Positions 54,072 through 64,000 of a stretch of DNA of 64,000 nucleotides are shown piece by piece. Numbering within the stretch: the first letter of the stretch is position 1; each line of letters opens with the position of its first letter. A program made the translations under genes and the position numbers. Location of the stretch: positions 214,497,023-214,561,022 of the forward strand of contig BTPG01000004.1 of the NCBI GenBank assembly GCA_036245525.1, in the 5' to 3' direction. The notes under the pieces were generated by a model that was not told the DNA's origin, did no database searches, and saw only the letters and a program-made list of their open reading frames with translations. This DNA is from Semisulcospira habei. Lineage: Eukaryota > Mollusca > Gastropoda > Semisulcospiridae.

Positions 54072-56057
54072 TACTTACTTACTTACTTACGTACGACTGT
54101 CACCCCTCCCAGGGTATAGGCCGTCTTTTCAGCGACTCCTGTTCTGTGCTTCTCCTTCGATTTTACTCCAGCTGGTTCCCAGTCTCTTGATGACTGCTTG
54201 GAGGTCTCGACGCCAGGTGTCTCTCGGCCTGCCTCTTTTCCTCTTTCACTCGGGATTCCTTGACAATGCCTGCCTTGTGATACTGGAAACTGGCTTTCTC
54301 AGACTGTGACCAATCCATCCCCATCTTCTTCGCCCAATTTCATTCTCTGCTGTTATCTGCTCTGTTCTCTCACAGAATCTGACGTTGCTGATCTTCTCTG
54401 GCCAGTGGATTTTCAAGATTCTTCTAAGGCAACTGTTTATGAAGATCTGTACTCTGTTGACTGTGGCATTTTGTCAACCTCCAAGTCTCTATTCCATATA
54501 GAAGAACTGCTTTCACGTTTGAGTTGAAAATCCGGACTTTGGTGTGTTGTGACGGCTATCTGGAACTCCACACTTTTTTCAACTGGAGAAAGGCTGCTCT
54601 TGCTTTACCGATTCGTGCTCTGACATCTGCATCAGTGCCGCCTTTTTTGTCGATGATCCTCCCGAGATAGGTGAAGCACTCCACCTACTCCAACGGGGTG
54701 CCAGCAAGCAAGACTGGTTCTTCCCTGGTTGCGTTCAGCCTCATTGTCTTTGTTTTCTGTTTGTGGATAGTGAGGTCCACTTGGGACGAGATGTCAGCAA
54801 GCCTAGTGGTCTTATCCTGCATTTGTTGATGAGTGTGGGACAGTAAAGCCAAGTCGTCTGCAAAATCGAGGTCGTCAAGCTGTGTCCACAGTGTCCACTG
54901 TATTCCGCTTTTTCTCTGCTCAGTGGTCCTCTTCATGACCCAGTCTATGGCCAGTAGGAAGAGGAACGGAGTCAGCAAACACCCCTGCCTGACGCTGGTT
55001 CTGACCTGGAGCTCCCTGGTGAACTGCCCTTCGTGGATCACGCGACATGTCATGCCATCGTAGCTGCTCTTGATCAGCAGACGAGCTTTGTGGGTACAGC
55101 GTAGTGTCGTAGGAGTTTCCACAAAGTTTCTCGGTCCACGCTGCCAAATGCTTTCTCGTAATCCACAAAGTCGACGTACAGCGGGAGCTCCACTCCAGAG
55201 ACTGTCCCACGATGATGCGGAGAGTGGCGATCTGGTCTGTACATGATCGGTTTTTCCTTAATCCTGCTTGCTGGTCTCTCAGCTGGGGGTCGACGGAGCT
55301 CTTCATTCTCTCCAGGATGATCCTGTTGAAGACCTTTCCTGGTACTGACAGCAAGGTGATTCCTCTGTAGTTGGAACACGTGCTGAGGTCGCCTTTCTTG
55401 GAAAGCTTGATTAGGTACCCCTCCTTCCAGTCAGCCGGCATCACCTCCTCTTCCCAGATCTTTCCAAACAGTGGGTACAGCAGCTCTACTGTTGTCTCTA
55501 GGTCTGCTGTCAGAGCCTCCGCTGGGATGCCATCTGGCCCTGCTGCTTTGCCGTTCTTCGAAAATGCCACTGCTTTACTGATCTCTTCCCGGCTGGGTCT
55601 GTCACAGCTGATGGGTAGGTCGGTCTCTGCTGGCTGGATGTCTGGGGGGGGGGGGGGGTCGGGGGGGGGGGGGGGGGGTCTGTTCAGTAACTTTTCAAAA
55701 TACTCGGGCCCATCTGTCGAGTTGGTCTGCTCTGTCTGCAATAGGCATGCCTTCTTTGTCTTTTACTGGTCTTTCTGTATGGCCATACTTGCCCGACAAT
55801 CTTCTGGTAATGTCGTAGAGCTGTTTCATGTTGCCGCTGCCTGCTGCCTTTTCTGCCTCTACTGCCAGGCTGTCTGTGTAGGCCCTCTTGTCTGCCTTGA
55901 TACTCCTCTTCACCTCGTGGTTGGCTTCCGAGTATTCCTCCTGTGTCCTTGCTTTGGCTGCTCTCCTGCGACTGTTGTTGACAACTGCTTTCTTCTGCTT
56001 CCTCACTTCTATCTTCTTCAAGGTCTGTGCCGAGAGCCAGTCCTTGTGATGGTGTTG
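54072..56057 (-). pseudogene. RTE-type LINE D, 5'-truncated, frameshifted
   Basis: The 12-bp near-repeat GGCG(T/G)GGCTCAT flanks it (54060-54071, 56058-56069). On the - strand: linker with SNYRGITLLSVPGKVFNR, AAGPDGIPAEAL, the RT block FVDYEKAFGSVDRETLW (near 55150-55210), VRTSVRQGCLLTPFLF and LDFADDLALLSHTHQQM, with at least two frame changes between 55740 and 54685. The 3' end carries a (GTAA)n tail (54072-54092). A poly-G/C tract at 55647-55678 codes for Pro in the linker. The endonuclease is absent. Confidence 0.85.
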
Positions 56058-56177
56058 GGCGGGGCTCATGGGCTGGCAAAAAAGTAACAAGATAAAAATG
56101 ACGTCACGTCTAGCCACTCTAACCTTGCTGTTGAATGTCGTTTTGGCGCGAAGCGTCGTATGTGCGTATGAATGCCG

Positions 56178-56249
<72 letters not shown>

Positions 56250-56640
56250 ATGTATGTAAATTCTGTACGCACAAGTTATAAACGTGGAGAAATACTTTAT
56301 TTAGTGAGTGGCTAAGATTGTAATTGGATGTCTCATTGAAGACATAAAAGACCGTTCAAAAAAGTCGGTTGACCCAGATCGGAGTCCGCAATTTTGATTA
56401 TATGCACTTTAAATTTTGGATATAGCTAATTTGGAGAAAGACATAGATGAGTTCGTTAGCCAGCTTGTACCTCTTCAACCTTTTCGAAAAGAAAAGTTCA
56501 ATGCGGAAAAAATGTCAAAAGTAAGACTTCTTGATTTCATCAGAAGAATCAAACAGTGACGGTGACGTAAAAGCACCAATCGCGTCAAGCCTTTACCATA
56601 GCTGACACTTAGCTTCCAGCTGCCAGAGAGATAGGTCACG
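56058..56640 (+). repeat. Dispersed repeat R2/R3/R1, right part, with (TG)n
   Basis: AACAAGATAAAAATGACGTC and CTAGCCACTCTAACCTTGCT lead to TG repeats at 56178-56246. R3 (GTCGGTTGACCCAGATCGGA, GAGTTCGTTAGCCAGC) follows, then an R1-like part (GACGGTGACGTAAAAGCACC). Confidence 0.65.
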
Positions 56641-56872
56641 TTATATATTGAAATAAGGTAGGTGAGGCAGTAAGAGGACCGGTGTTTTTTTAAAAACAAA
56701 AATCGTTTGCCTTCTTTGGCATTTTGTACAGAGGCAACATGCTGGAATTTGCTTAAAATCTCTTGTTAGATGAGTAGAGACATGTTTGGTGCTTTGATTC
56801 ATACCAGCCTTGGCTTAACCAGCGGACTCTTTTTGTCCTAGTTTGAGTTGACAAGCGAATGGTGATTTGAGG
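56641..56872. other. Unrecognised sequence
   Basis: Nothing recognised. Confidence 0.35.
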
Positions 56873-57016
56873 TGTGTACCATTTTTGGCTGCGCTTGGAT
56901 GTAGGGTTGGTACAGATTCATGTTGATAGCCAGGAAATGAGACGGGTGATGTCCTTTATTTTTGTTGTTGGATTTTGTGCATGGCAAATGTGCAGCAAGT
57001 GGGCGGTAGTGTTGTT

Positions 57017-57017
<1 letters not shown>
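56873..57017 (+). repeat. Duplicated segment X, copy 1
   Basis: Matches 59081-59220: TTTTGGCTGCGCTTGGATGT, AATGAGACGGGTGATGTCCT and GCAAGTGGGCGGTAGTGTTG. In copy 2 it runs straight into segment Y; here the insertion 57018-58743 lies between. Confidence 0.85.
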
Positions 57018-57063
<46 letters not shown>

Positions 57064-57106
57064 GTCTATCTATCTATCTATCTAATCTATCTAATCTATC
57101 TATCTA

Positions 57107-57197
<91 letters not shown>

Positions 57198-57227
57198 AAT
57201 CTATCTATCTATCTATCTATCTGTCTG

Positions 57228-57293
<66 letters not shown>

Positions 57294-57294
57294 A

Positions 57295-57330
<36 letters not shown>

Positions 57331-57377
57331 GTCTGTCTATCTATCTATCTATCTAATCTATCTAATCTATCTATCTA

Positions 57378-57456
<79 letters not shown>

Positions 57457-57479
57457 CATCTATCTATCTATCTATCTAT
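57018..57479. repeat. (TCTA)n array, about 115 units
   Basis: Tetranucleotide array with TCTG, TCAA and TCTAA variants and a partly duplicated internal pattern. It is the 3' tail side of LINE E on the - strand (TAGA)n. Confidence 0.97.
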
Positions 57480-57978
57480 ATCCCGTAGTCTTGCCGACCG
57501 TTGGGGCACCACTGATGACTTGGCAACCAGCTCCCTCCATTCCACTCGTTTCTCTGCCATTCTTAGTGTGTCGCTTAGCTTCAGTCTTGTCCACTCTGAG
57601 ATATTGTCCTCCCATCTTTTTCTCTGTCTAGCTCTCCTTCGCCCTCCTTGCACCGTGCCTTGCAGGATTGTCTTGGCAAGCCCTGCTGATTGCGTGACAT
57701 GCCCATACCACTTCAGTTTGCGTTTTTTTCACAATAGTTAATAGGTCTTCATAGGGGCCGATGGCTTGCCTGATTCTGCTTCCCACTCTCCTCGTTCGTG
57801 ATGTGATCTCTGTACGAAATATCATGTAGCCTTCGAAAACATCTCATTTCAGTGGCTTGTGTCCTTTCGAGGTCTGCTGTGAGGGTCCATGTCTCACAGG
57901 CATATAAGAGCACTGAGATAACTAAGGAGCGCATCAGTCTGATCTTGGAGCAAAGTGTGATGCTTCTGTCCGACACAG
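57480..57978 (-). pseudogene. RTE-type LINE E, 3' end of ORF
   Basis: - strand: KIRLMRSLVISVLLYACETW, TADLERTQATEMRCFRRLHD and ISYRDHITNEE, then a frame change, WYGHVTQSAG and GGRRRARQRKRWEDNISEWT. It ends near the (TAGA)n tail. Only the C-terminal part of the LINE is present. Confidence 0.85.
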
Positions 57979-58520
57979 TTTTTCTGAATCTGTCACTGCA
58001 AAGTTAGTGAATGCTTTAGTCACGAGCCGTCTTGACTAATGCAATTCTCTGCTTTTTGGTCTTCCATCTGAGCAGATTAGCCGTCTTCAGCGAGTTCAAA
58101 ATAATGCCGCAAGGCTTGTGAAGCGCAGGCGAAAACGAGACCACGAAACCCCTATACTGAAAGACCTTCACTGGCTTCCAATCCAATCCCGCATACAGTT
58201 TAAGATTACGACCCTTGCATACCGCCACTTTGATGGCAGTCTTCCATCATACCTTTCCTCCAGTCTAATTACTTACCAGCCCTCTCGCTCACTGCGTTCA
58301 TCGGGAAAGAAACTTCTCAAAGTTCCATTGTACCATCTCAAATCTGCCGGTGAACGCTCTTTCAGATGTACTGCTCCTTTAATTTGGAATTCCTTACCGA
58401 CTGAGCTGAGAAATGCCTCCCCCGTTACGCAGTTCAAAGCAAAGTTAAAAACTTACCTTTTCTCGCAGACTTTCGTGTAATCTCTACGGTTTTTTTCTGT
58501 ACCTCCCCCCCCCCCTGCAG

Positions 58521-58596
<76 letters not shown>

Positions 58597-58680
58597 GTTT
58601 TCGCTGCACATTGAGTTATATTATAAATATGAGAAATGCTCCATATTAATACCATGTATTATTTTTATTATTATATGGTC
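57979..58680 (+). pseudogene. CR1/L2-type LINE F, 3' end of RT ORF and tail
   Basis: + strand: KLVNALVTSRLD* then CNSLLFGLPSEQISRLQRVQ, NNAARLVKRRRKRDHETPIL, KDLHWLPIQSRIQFKITTLA and APLIWNSLPTELRNASPVTQ, stop at 58480. The Tyr codon of the usual LDYCNSL block is a stop (TAA). The 3' part has poly-C, (TG)n 58524-58594 and the tail TTGAGTTATATTATAAATAT ... ACCATGTATTATT. Confidence 0.85.
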
Positions 58681-58751
58681 TTCAGTCTTGAAAGCGCTAT
58701 TGTTGTCTGCGCGATTCTGGCCAGTATTTCTGGTTTTGATCCCTGTTGTTT

Positions 58752-58850
58752 AGGGGATTGAAAAATTAGGGGATGACTGGGACAGACTAAGGTTAGGACA
58801 TTTTAACAGATGGGACTGCAGGGGATGCCCAATGTGTACTTTGGCCTGTC
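58752..58850 (+). repeat. Duplicated segment Y, copy 1
   Basis: AGGGGATTGAAAAATTAGGG and GATGACTGGGACAGACTAAG, matching 59221-59319. Confidence 0.85.
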
Positions 58851-59080
58851 AGAGGCACCACATGCCATATGTGACATAGACCAGAATATGGTTTAATGTA
58901 ACCATATCATAGAGTTTGGACTTTTGCAGTTGGAAAACAGAAAAATCATGAAAAATTTGAAATTTTGCCAAACAATCGCTTTGCTTGCAGTTTTATAGGC
59001 GTTTTTGTATGTTTTGCTTCGCAACACCCTGTTTACCTGCACCGTGGGCCACGTTTAGTGTATTTGTTGATTTATTTTTT
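58851..59080. other. Unrecognised sequence
   Basis: Nothing recognised between the two X-Y units. Confidence 0.35.
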
Positions 59081-59319
59081 GTGTACCAGTTTTGGCTGCG
59101 CTTGGATGTAGGGTTGGTACAGAATCATGTTGATAACCAGGAAATGAGACGGGTGATGTCCTTATTTTTTTTAGATTTTGTGCATGGCAAATGTGCAGCA
59201 AGTGGGCGGTAGTGTTGTTTAGGGGATTGAAAAATTAGGGGATGACTGGGACAGACTAAGGCTAGGGCATTTTAACAGATGGGTTTGCAGGGGATGCCCA
59301 CTGTGTACTTTGGCCTGTC
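59081..59319 (+). repeat. Duplicated segments X and Y, uninterrupted copy 2
   Basis: X (59081-59220) passes directly into Y (59221-59319) at AGTGTTGTTT|AGGGGATTG, showing the empty site of the 57018-58743 insertion. Confidence 0.85.
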
Positions 59320-59540
59320 AAGGCGCGGCGAGGTCATATTCCACTCTCGCGCGCTCATTCTATTTATATGGCACCTGCTACTGTGCAGTACACGGCTGTC
59401 TATAGCCTGATCGGCGCTCTGCCGCTATAACAACTACCTACAGGTTTGTATTCATAACACATCTATGCCTAAATTGACTGTTGTGAAAGCAACATAGTTC
59501 AAAAGTTGAAATTCTCATCTACACACTGATAACAAACATG
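59320..59540. other. Unrecognised sequence
   Basis: Nothing recognised. Confidence 0.35.
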
Positions 59541-59787
59541 ACTTTGGTATCAGTTTCAGCCCTTAATAAAATTTCAAGTACAAACGATTTCCAAAGACAA
59601 CTTCAGTAACTCGCGTGAGCTTGCCTAGCACCACGTGAATGTTCTGTGTTTACTGACGTACAGTGTGTAAGTAAATGCGCGTGATTCACGTGAGCGTGCT
59701 TGTTGGGTTCAGTTCGCGGCTACATTCTGCGCATTGAGTTATATTATAAATATGAGAAATGAGCCATATAAATACCATGTAATAATC
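59541..59787 (+). mobile_element. SINE body with LINE-type 3' tail
   Basis: The body matches 13980-14160 and 28764-28940 (GATTCACGTGAGCGTGCTTG). After TTCGCGGC it carries GCGCATTGAGTTATATTATA AATATGAGAAATG and ACCATGTAATAAT, the same tail as LINE F, instead of the GCGCTTTGAGCC tail of the other copies. Confidence 0.75.
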
Positions 59788-62107
59788 TCTTGGCTTGACT
59801 TCGTGAACGAAAATTCTATAGGGCTTGCCTACGTCGTCTGCAGGCATGTTCGTGGCTGCGAAGGCCAATCCGGGACAGGCAGGTTCGACCGCAGTGCCTG
59901 CAGGGGAAGGTCTGGTGAGGGTTCTGAGTTACGACAACTCTGTTTTTTCTCCTGAGCCGCTTGTCCTTAAGGTTAGCTCTGCGAGAGTCCTCAAAAGAGA
60001 CGGCTGCCTTGTAAATGGCAGTGGAGCGCCAGGTGTCGCGGTCCGCAGCAAGCGAAGACCACTGGCGGTGGTCGATTTGGCAGGCACTAAGTGATTTCTT
60101 GAGACCGTCTTTGTATCTCTTCTTTGGTGCCCCTCTGTCTCGGTGTCCAGTGGTCAGCTCGCCGAACAGAGTGATCTTGGGTAGGCGATGATCCTCCATC
60201 CTGGAGACCTGCCCCGCCCAGCGAAGCTGTGTCCGCAGCAGCAAAGCCTCGATGCTCACAGTTTCCGCCTGTTCAAGGACCTCGACGTTGGTGACATAGT
60301 CACTCCAGTAAATGCTGAGAATGGTACGCAGGCAGCGCTGGTGAAAGCGTTCGAGGAGTCGTAGTTGGCTGCGGTAGAGGGACTAGGACTCGGAACCATA
60401 CAGCAGGGTGGTGAGGACGACAGCTCTGTACACGCTGATCTTGGTGCCTTTTTTTCAGCTGTTGATTGTGCCACGACCGCTTGAATAGTCGCCCGAAAGC
60501 ACTGTTCGCTTTTGCCAGTCTGTTGTCCAGCTCCTTGTCCAGCTTGGCGTATGACGTGATGATGCAGCCAAGGTAGGTAAACTGGTGTACAGATTTCAGT
60601 TCGGACTCGCCGATGGTGATGTGGGGAGGGCGGTGCTCTTCCTTGGGTGCCGGCTGATGAAGGACCTCTGTCTTTTTCAGACTGACCTCGAGTCCAAAGA
60701 GCTGGACAACATCTGCGAAGCAGGACGTGATGCGCTGCAAGGCTCTCTCTGTGTGTGCAACCAGGGCAGCGTCATCAGCAAAGAGCAGCTCACGAATCAG
60801 TCTTTCTAGGGTTTTGGTGTGGGCCTGCAGTCGTCTGAGGTTGAACAGGTTGCCATCGAGACGATACCTGATGTACACTGGGTCATCATCGTTGAGGTCC
60901 ACTGTGGCTTGCTTCAACATCATGCTAAAGAAGATGGTGAAGAGGGTCGGTGCCAGCACCCAGCCCTGCTTCACGCCGTTGAGAATGGGGAATGGTTCTG
61001 AGAGGTCACTGTTGAGTCTGACCTGGCCTTGCTGGTCCTCGTGGAGCTGGACGATCATGCTGAGGAACTTTGGGGAACAGCCAAGTCGCTCCAGGATCTG
61101 CCACATGCCTTGCCTGCTCACAGTGTCGAACGCATTTGTTAGGTCGGCAAACGTTACGTACAGCCCTTTGTTCTGCTCGCGGCACTTCTCCTGAAGCTGT
61201 CTCAGCACAAAGACCATGTCGGTGGTACTCCTGTTGGCTCTGAAGCCACACTGGCCCTCTGGGAGGTGATCTTCAGCGATGGCAGGTACCAGCCGATTCA
61301 GGAGCAGCCTTGCGAGAATTTCCCCGGCAATGGACAGCAGGGTAATTCCACGATACTTAGAGCAGGCAGACTTCTCTCCTTTGTTCTTGTACAGATACAG
61401 ACTGCATCACGGAGATCCTTTGGTAGTGTTCCTTCCTCCCAGCAGCAGAGAAAGAGGTCGTGGAGCTTGTTGTGCAGTGCTGGGCCTCCATGTTTCCAGA
61501 TCTCTGGCGGGATTCCGTCAATGCCTGCTGCTTTGCCCCTCTTGAGCTGGTGGATCTCTGTGAGGGTCTCTTCGGCGGTGGGCGGTTCGTCCAATTCAAC
61601 CTTTCGTGGGAGTTGTGGGATTTGGAGGATGACTGTTTCTTGAACAGTGCGCTCAGCGCTGAAGAGGTCCTGAAAGTATTCCGACCAGCGGTTCAAGATG
61701 GAGGTATTATCTGTGAGGAGTGAATGTCCATCAGCGCCTCGCAGGGGACATTGTACCAGGTGCCTGGGGCCATACACTGCTTTTAGTGCTTCGTAGAAGC
61801 CCCTGTAGTCACCGTTGTCAGCGCAAAGCTGGGTCCTCTGTGCGAGTCTGGACCACCACTCGTTCTGGAGCTCTCTAAGCTTGCGCTGCAGACTGCTGCA
61901 GATGAGGCGGAAGGCAGACTTCTTCACAGGGCAGGAAGGCTGGGCTAGGTGGGCCTGGTGGGCGGCTCTTTTTTTGCTAGAAGTTCCTGGATCTCTACGT
62001 CGTTTTCGTCAAACCAGTCTTTGTTCCTTTTTCTAACAAAGCCCAAGTCTTCCACAGGAGATTTTACAATAGCAGTTTCAGTTGTTCCCAGAGTGTTTCA
62101 GGGGAGG
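59788..62107 (-). mobile_element. Single-ORF LINE (RTE-like copy 3), interrupted by LTR
   Basis: Colinear with copies 1 and 2 from the 3' end (TCTTGGCTTGACTTC at 59788) up to the region between endonuclease and RT, where the LTR at 62108 cuts in. The 5' part may continue beyond the window. Confidence 0.9.
59816..62107 (-). pseudogene. RTE-like copy 3 reverse transcriptase, several frames
   Basis: Segments: 61927-61298 (GIDGIPPEIWKHGG), 61217-60300 (FADLTNAFDTVSRQG, GVKQGWVLAPTLF, LFADDAALVAH, FTYLGCIITSYAKLD), 60259-59816 (RDRGAPKKRYKDGL and the C-terminal finger CRHCGRTC...SHEHAC). Frame breaks lie near 61390 (a lost piece after CICTRTKER), near 60440 (extra T in a T7 run) and at the A7 run near 61970. 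The stop/frame losses make it non-functional. Conservation is lower than in copy 2. Confidence 0.88.
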
Positions 62108-62971
62108 TGTTACGTGGTGGAGTTGTAGTCGAAGTATGATAAACACACCAGACATACACGCACGTAGAGTTCTTTAAAGTAAACCTCGTTCAGCTGCAAT
62201 CCGTCACACGTGGCTTAAGGATGTAGACAATATTGGAGTAACAGTTCCAACAATTTAATTCAGCGATGCGATATCCACACAATAATGCACTTCCAAATGC
62301 ACAAACTATTGAATACAAAGTCTCTTTCGCTATGTCCACACTACGACTCAAAGTTTCTCATACACAGCGTCTCTCGCAATAAACTGCGTATCTCTACAAC
62401 TGACAAAGCAAGACAATGTACTCACGGGCTTTCCCAGCGCCCTCCTTATATACACTAACAAAATCTAGAATCTTCTACGGAAATCATGAACTCAAACAAG
62501 CAGAACATAACATGCAGCCGAAACTCATTAACATGAACTTTCCCGAAACAATATATCAGGCTACAAAAATACGGCTGCTTACTTCAGCTCTAAATTCTAG
62601 CGTATAATTAAGTCACATAAAAGTATGGTATCCCTATCACCTGGTAGCTCAAAAAGGTACGAGAACATTCCCAAAACAATAAAAGCTGCTCACTTCACGT
62701 GCGGACAGGAAAACAAAAGTAGCGAAAAATGTAGCGATGTCAGATGTCAATCAACCGACGTGACACTAATGAGGCCACCAGACAGTGCGACCTGTCTACA
62801 ACGTTCCGGACTAAACTTAACAAAACGAAAACGGCTCTACTCACGAACAAAAGAAAATCTTATTTAAAAAAACACGTGAAACGTAACCGTGATAGCTCAA
62901 TAAAAATCAGATCGTTACCTACGAATAACACATGTACGCTCTCACATGATAACACAACCACAATCGTAACA
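62108..62971 (-). mobile_element. LTR of Ty3/Gypsy-type element (3' LTR in - orientation)
   Basis: It starts TGTTACG and ends CGTAACA (864 bp). Directly beside it at 62972-62984 the - strand has a polypurine tract AAGAGGGGGGTAA, the expected primer site next to a 3' LTR. Two solo relatives are at 2196 and 23999. Confidence 0.85.
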
Positions 62972-63192
62972 TTACCCCCCTCTTAAGAATGAAATTTCAC
63001 AAAAATTTCTTCTCAAATAAAAAAAATACGGTTGTGGCTGTGTGCACCTACACAAAAACCCAAAACAAATATAACTTCACATCAAAAATCAAATTAAAAT
63101 AAACGTCTCACAGTTCCTGTAAACAGTCCTGAGCATCAAAATGTTTCACACAAAAATTCTGGACACAAAAATGTTCATTCAAACTGCTCAGC
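62972..63192 (-). other. Short internal stretch between RT and 3' LTR
   Basis: Only about 220 bases separate the RT remnant from the LTR, where RNase H and integrase are expected. A - strand frame here reads like a polyprotein end (SSLNEHFCVQNFCVKHFD) and stops near 63109. Confidence 0.5.
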
Positions 63193-63996
63193 TCAGGTAA
63201 TCTGCTCCAAAATTCTGCGAACCCCGATTTGCCAATACCCTTTGCTTAGGTCAATTTTGGAGAAAAATCGGTCTCCGCTGACTTTCTGGAACAGTTCGTC
63301 CGCTGTGGGCATATGCTCTGGATCAAAGTTTGTTAGTTTATTGAGTCTGCGATAGTCCACACACACTCGGTTGGTTCCATCTGGTTTCTTCACGATGACA
63401 ACTGGGGATGCATATGGTGACTTGGACTCTCTGATAACATTCAGACTCAGCATTTTCTTGATATCCTTTTTCAATTCTTCCCTCGTGTTATAAGGAAGAC
63501 GATAAGGTTTGCTGCGAACTGGCTCGTTTGACGTCAGGTTTACCTCGTGCAGGATGGTGTCAGTTGTCCCTGGGTCAGGTGTAAACCGATGCTCGAACTC
63601 TTGAGTCAGGACGCGCAGCTCTTCACGTTGAGTCTGGGTCAGATTCTGACCGAACTGGATATCTTCTACATTCTCTTTGTGTCGGAGTTCATTAAGGTCA
63701 AACAGGTTCTCGTCGTCTAGTCTTTCGTCATCAGCAAGACTCACCGATTCCGCCAATTTTGGTTTGTCTTGACCTCTCTGTAGCTCCACCAGCCTTTCCT
63801 TATTCACCACGGCGGCTTCCGTGTTGTCCGCCACTTTGAGAGGGGTGGTCTGGTGACTCTTCTTTGCTTGACTTCTCGTGGTAACAGAACATATTTCAGG
63901 TCTCCACTCTGGATCTGGATCGTCTGCGTTTCTGGCACCATCAATGTTTCCGATGATGAGGTCGTAGACTGGCGTCTTCACGCACAACGCCTTCAC
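63193..63996 (-). pseudogene. Ty3/Gypsy-type pol fragment: protease end and RT start
   Basis: The frame is open through the right window edge. From the N-terminal side: VYDLIIGNIDGA (C-terminal part of an aspartic protease region), TRSQAKKS linker, then RT with KPYRLPYNTREELKKDIKKM, SPYASPVVIVKKPDGTNRVC, VDYRRLNKLT and FFSKIDLSKGYWQI. Right after GYWQI the sequence leaves RT homology (GVRRILEQIT, stop), so the catalytic YxDD, RNase H and integrase are all missing. This points to an internal deletion joining RT to the 3' end of the element; the copy would depend on others for movement. Confidence 0.88.
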
Positions 63997-64000
63997 CTCT

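Overview
The window looks like animal nuclear DNA, most likely from a mollusc or another lophotrochozoan. That is inferred from spliced genes with GT/AG introns, several LINE groups with APE-type endonucleases, tRNA-derived SINEs, palindromic TTAA-flanked MITEs and very abundant (TG)n and (GA)n microsatellites. The species cannot be read from the sequence. No rRNA, functional tRNA, CRISPR array or bacterial-style operon is visible.

The main host gene runs on the + strand from 1068 to 40653. I assembled nine coding exons by eye. Every splice junction has GT/AG ends and every reading phase matches, giving an uninterrupted predicted protein of 854 residues. In order it has an S/T/Q-rich repeat region, a charged linker, a PD-(D/E)xK nuclease-like (NERD-like) domain, and the motifs of a superfamily 1 helicase-type P-loop ATPase: a Walker A GPPGTGKS, a Walker B that reads DQ instead of DE, and later motifs resembling IV, V and VI. 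No function is known to me; a role in nucleic-acid processing or defence is inference only.

Layout: 1-1067 upstream sequence with a SINE end and a microsatellite; 1603-12712 intron 1, holding a nearly full-length 8-kb CR1-like LINE (copy A) that splits an older decayed ORF; 12911-22388 intron 2, holding a second CR1-like LINE (copy B) into which a single-ORF LINE (RTE-like copy 1) has jumped with a 12-bp target duplication; 22682-32445 short introns with TTAA MITEs, a solo LTR and a dead LINE; 32627-40183 intron 8, with a 2.2-kb minisatellite of 55-bp units and several old repeats. From 40759 to 45918 lies a 5.2-kb element with inverted repeats of about 400 bp that has itself been hit by an almost intact LINE (RTE-like copy 2).

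From 45919 to 64000 no host gene is recognisable. This part holds SINEs, MITEs, LINE fragments (RTE-type, CR1/L2-type and RTE-like copy 3), a chimeric LINE insertion next to a large (TCTA)n array, and at the right edge a Ty3/Gypsy-type retrotransposon on the - strand that lacks RNase H and integrase.
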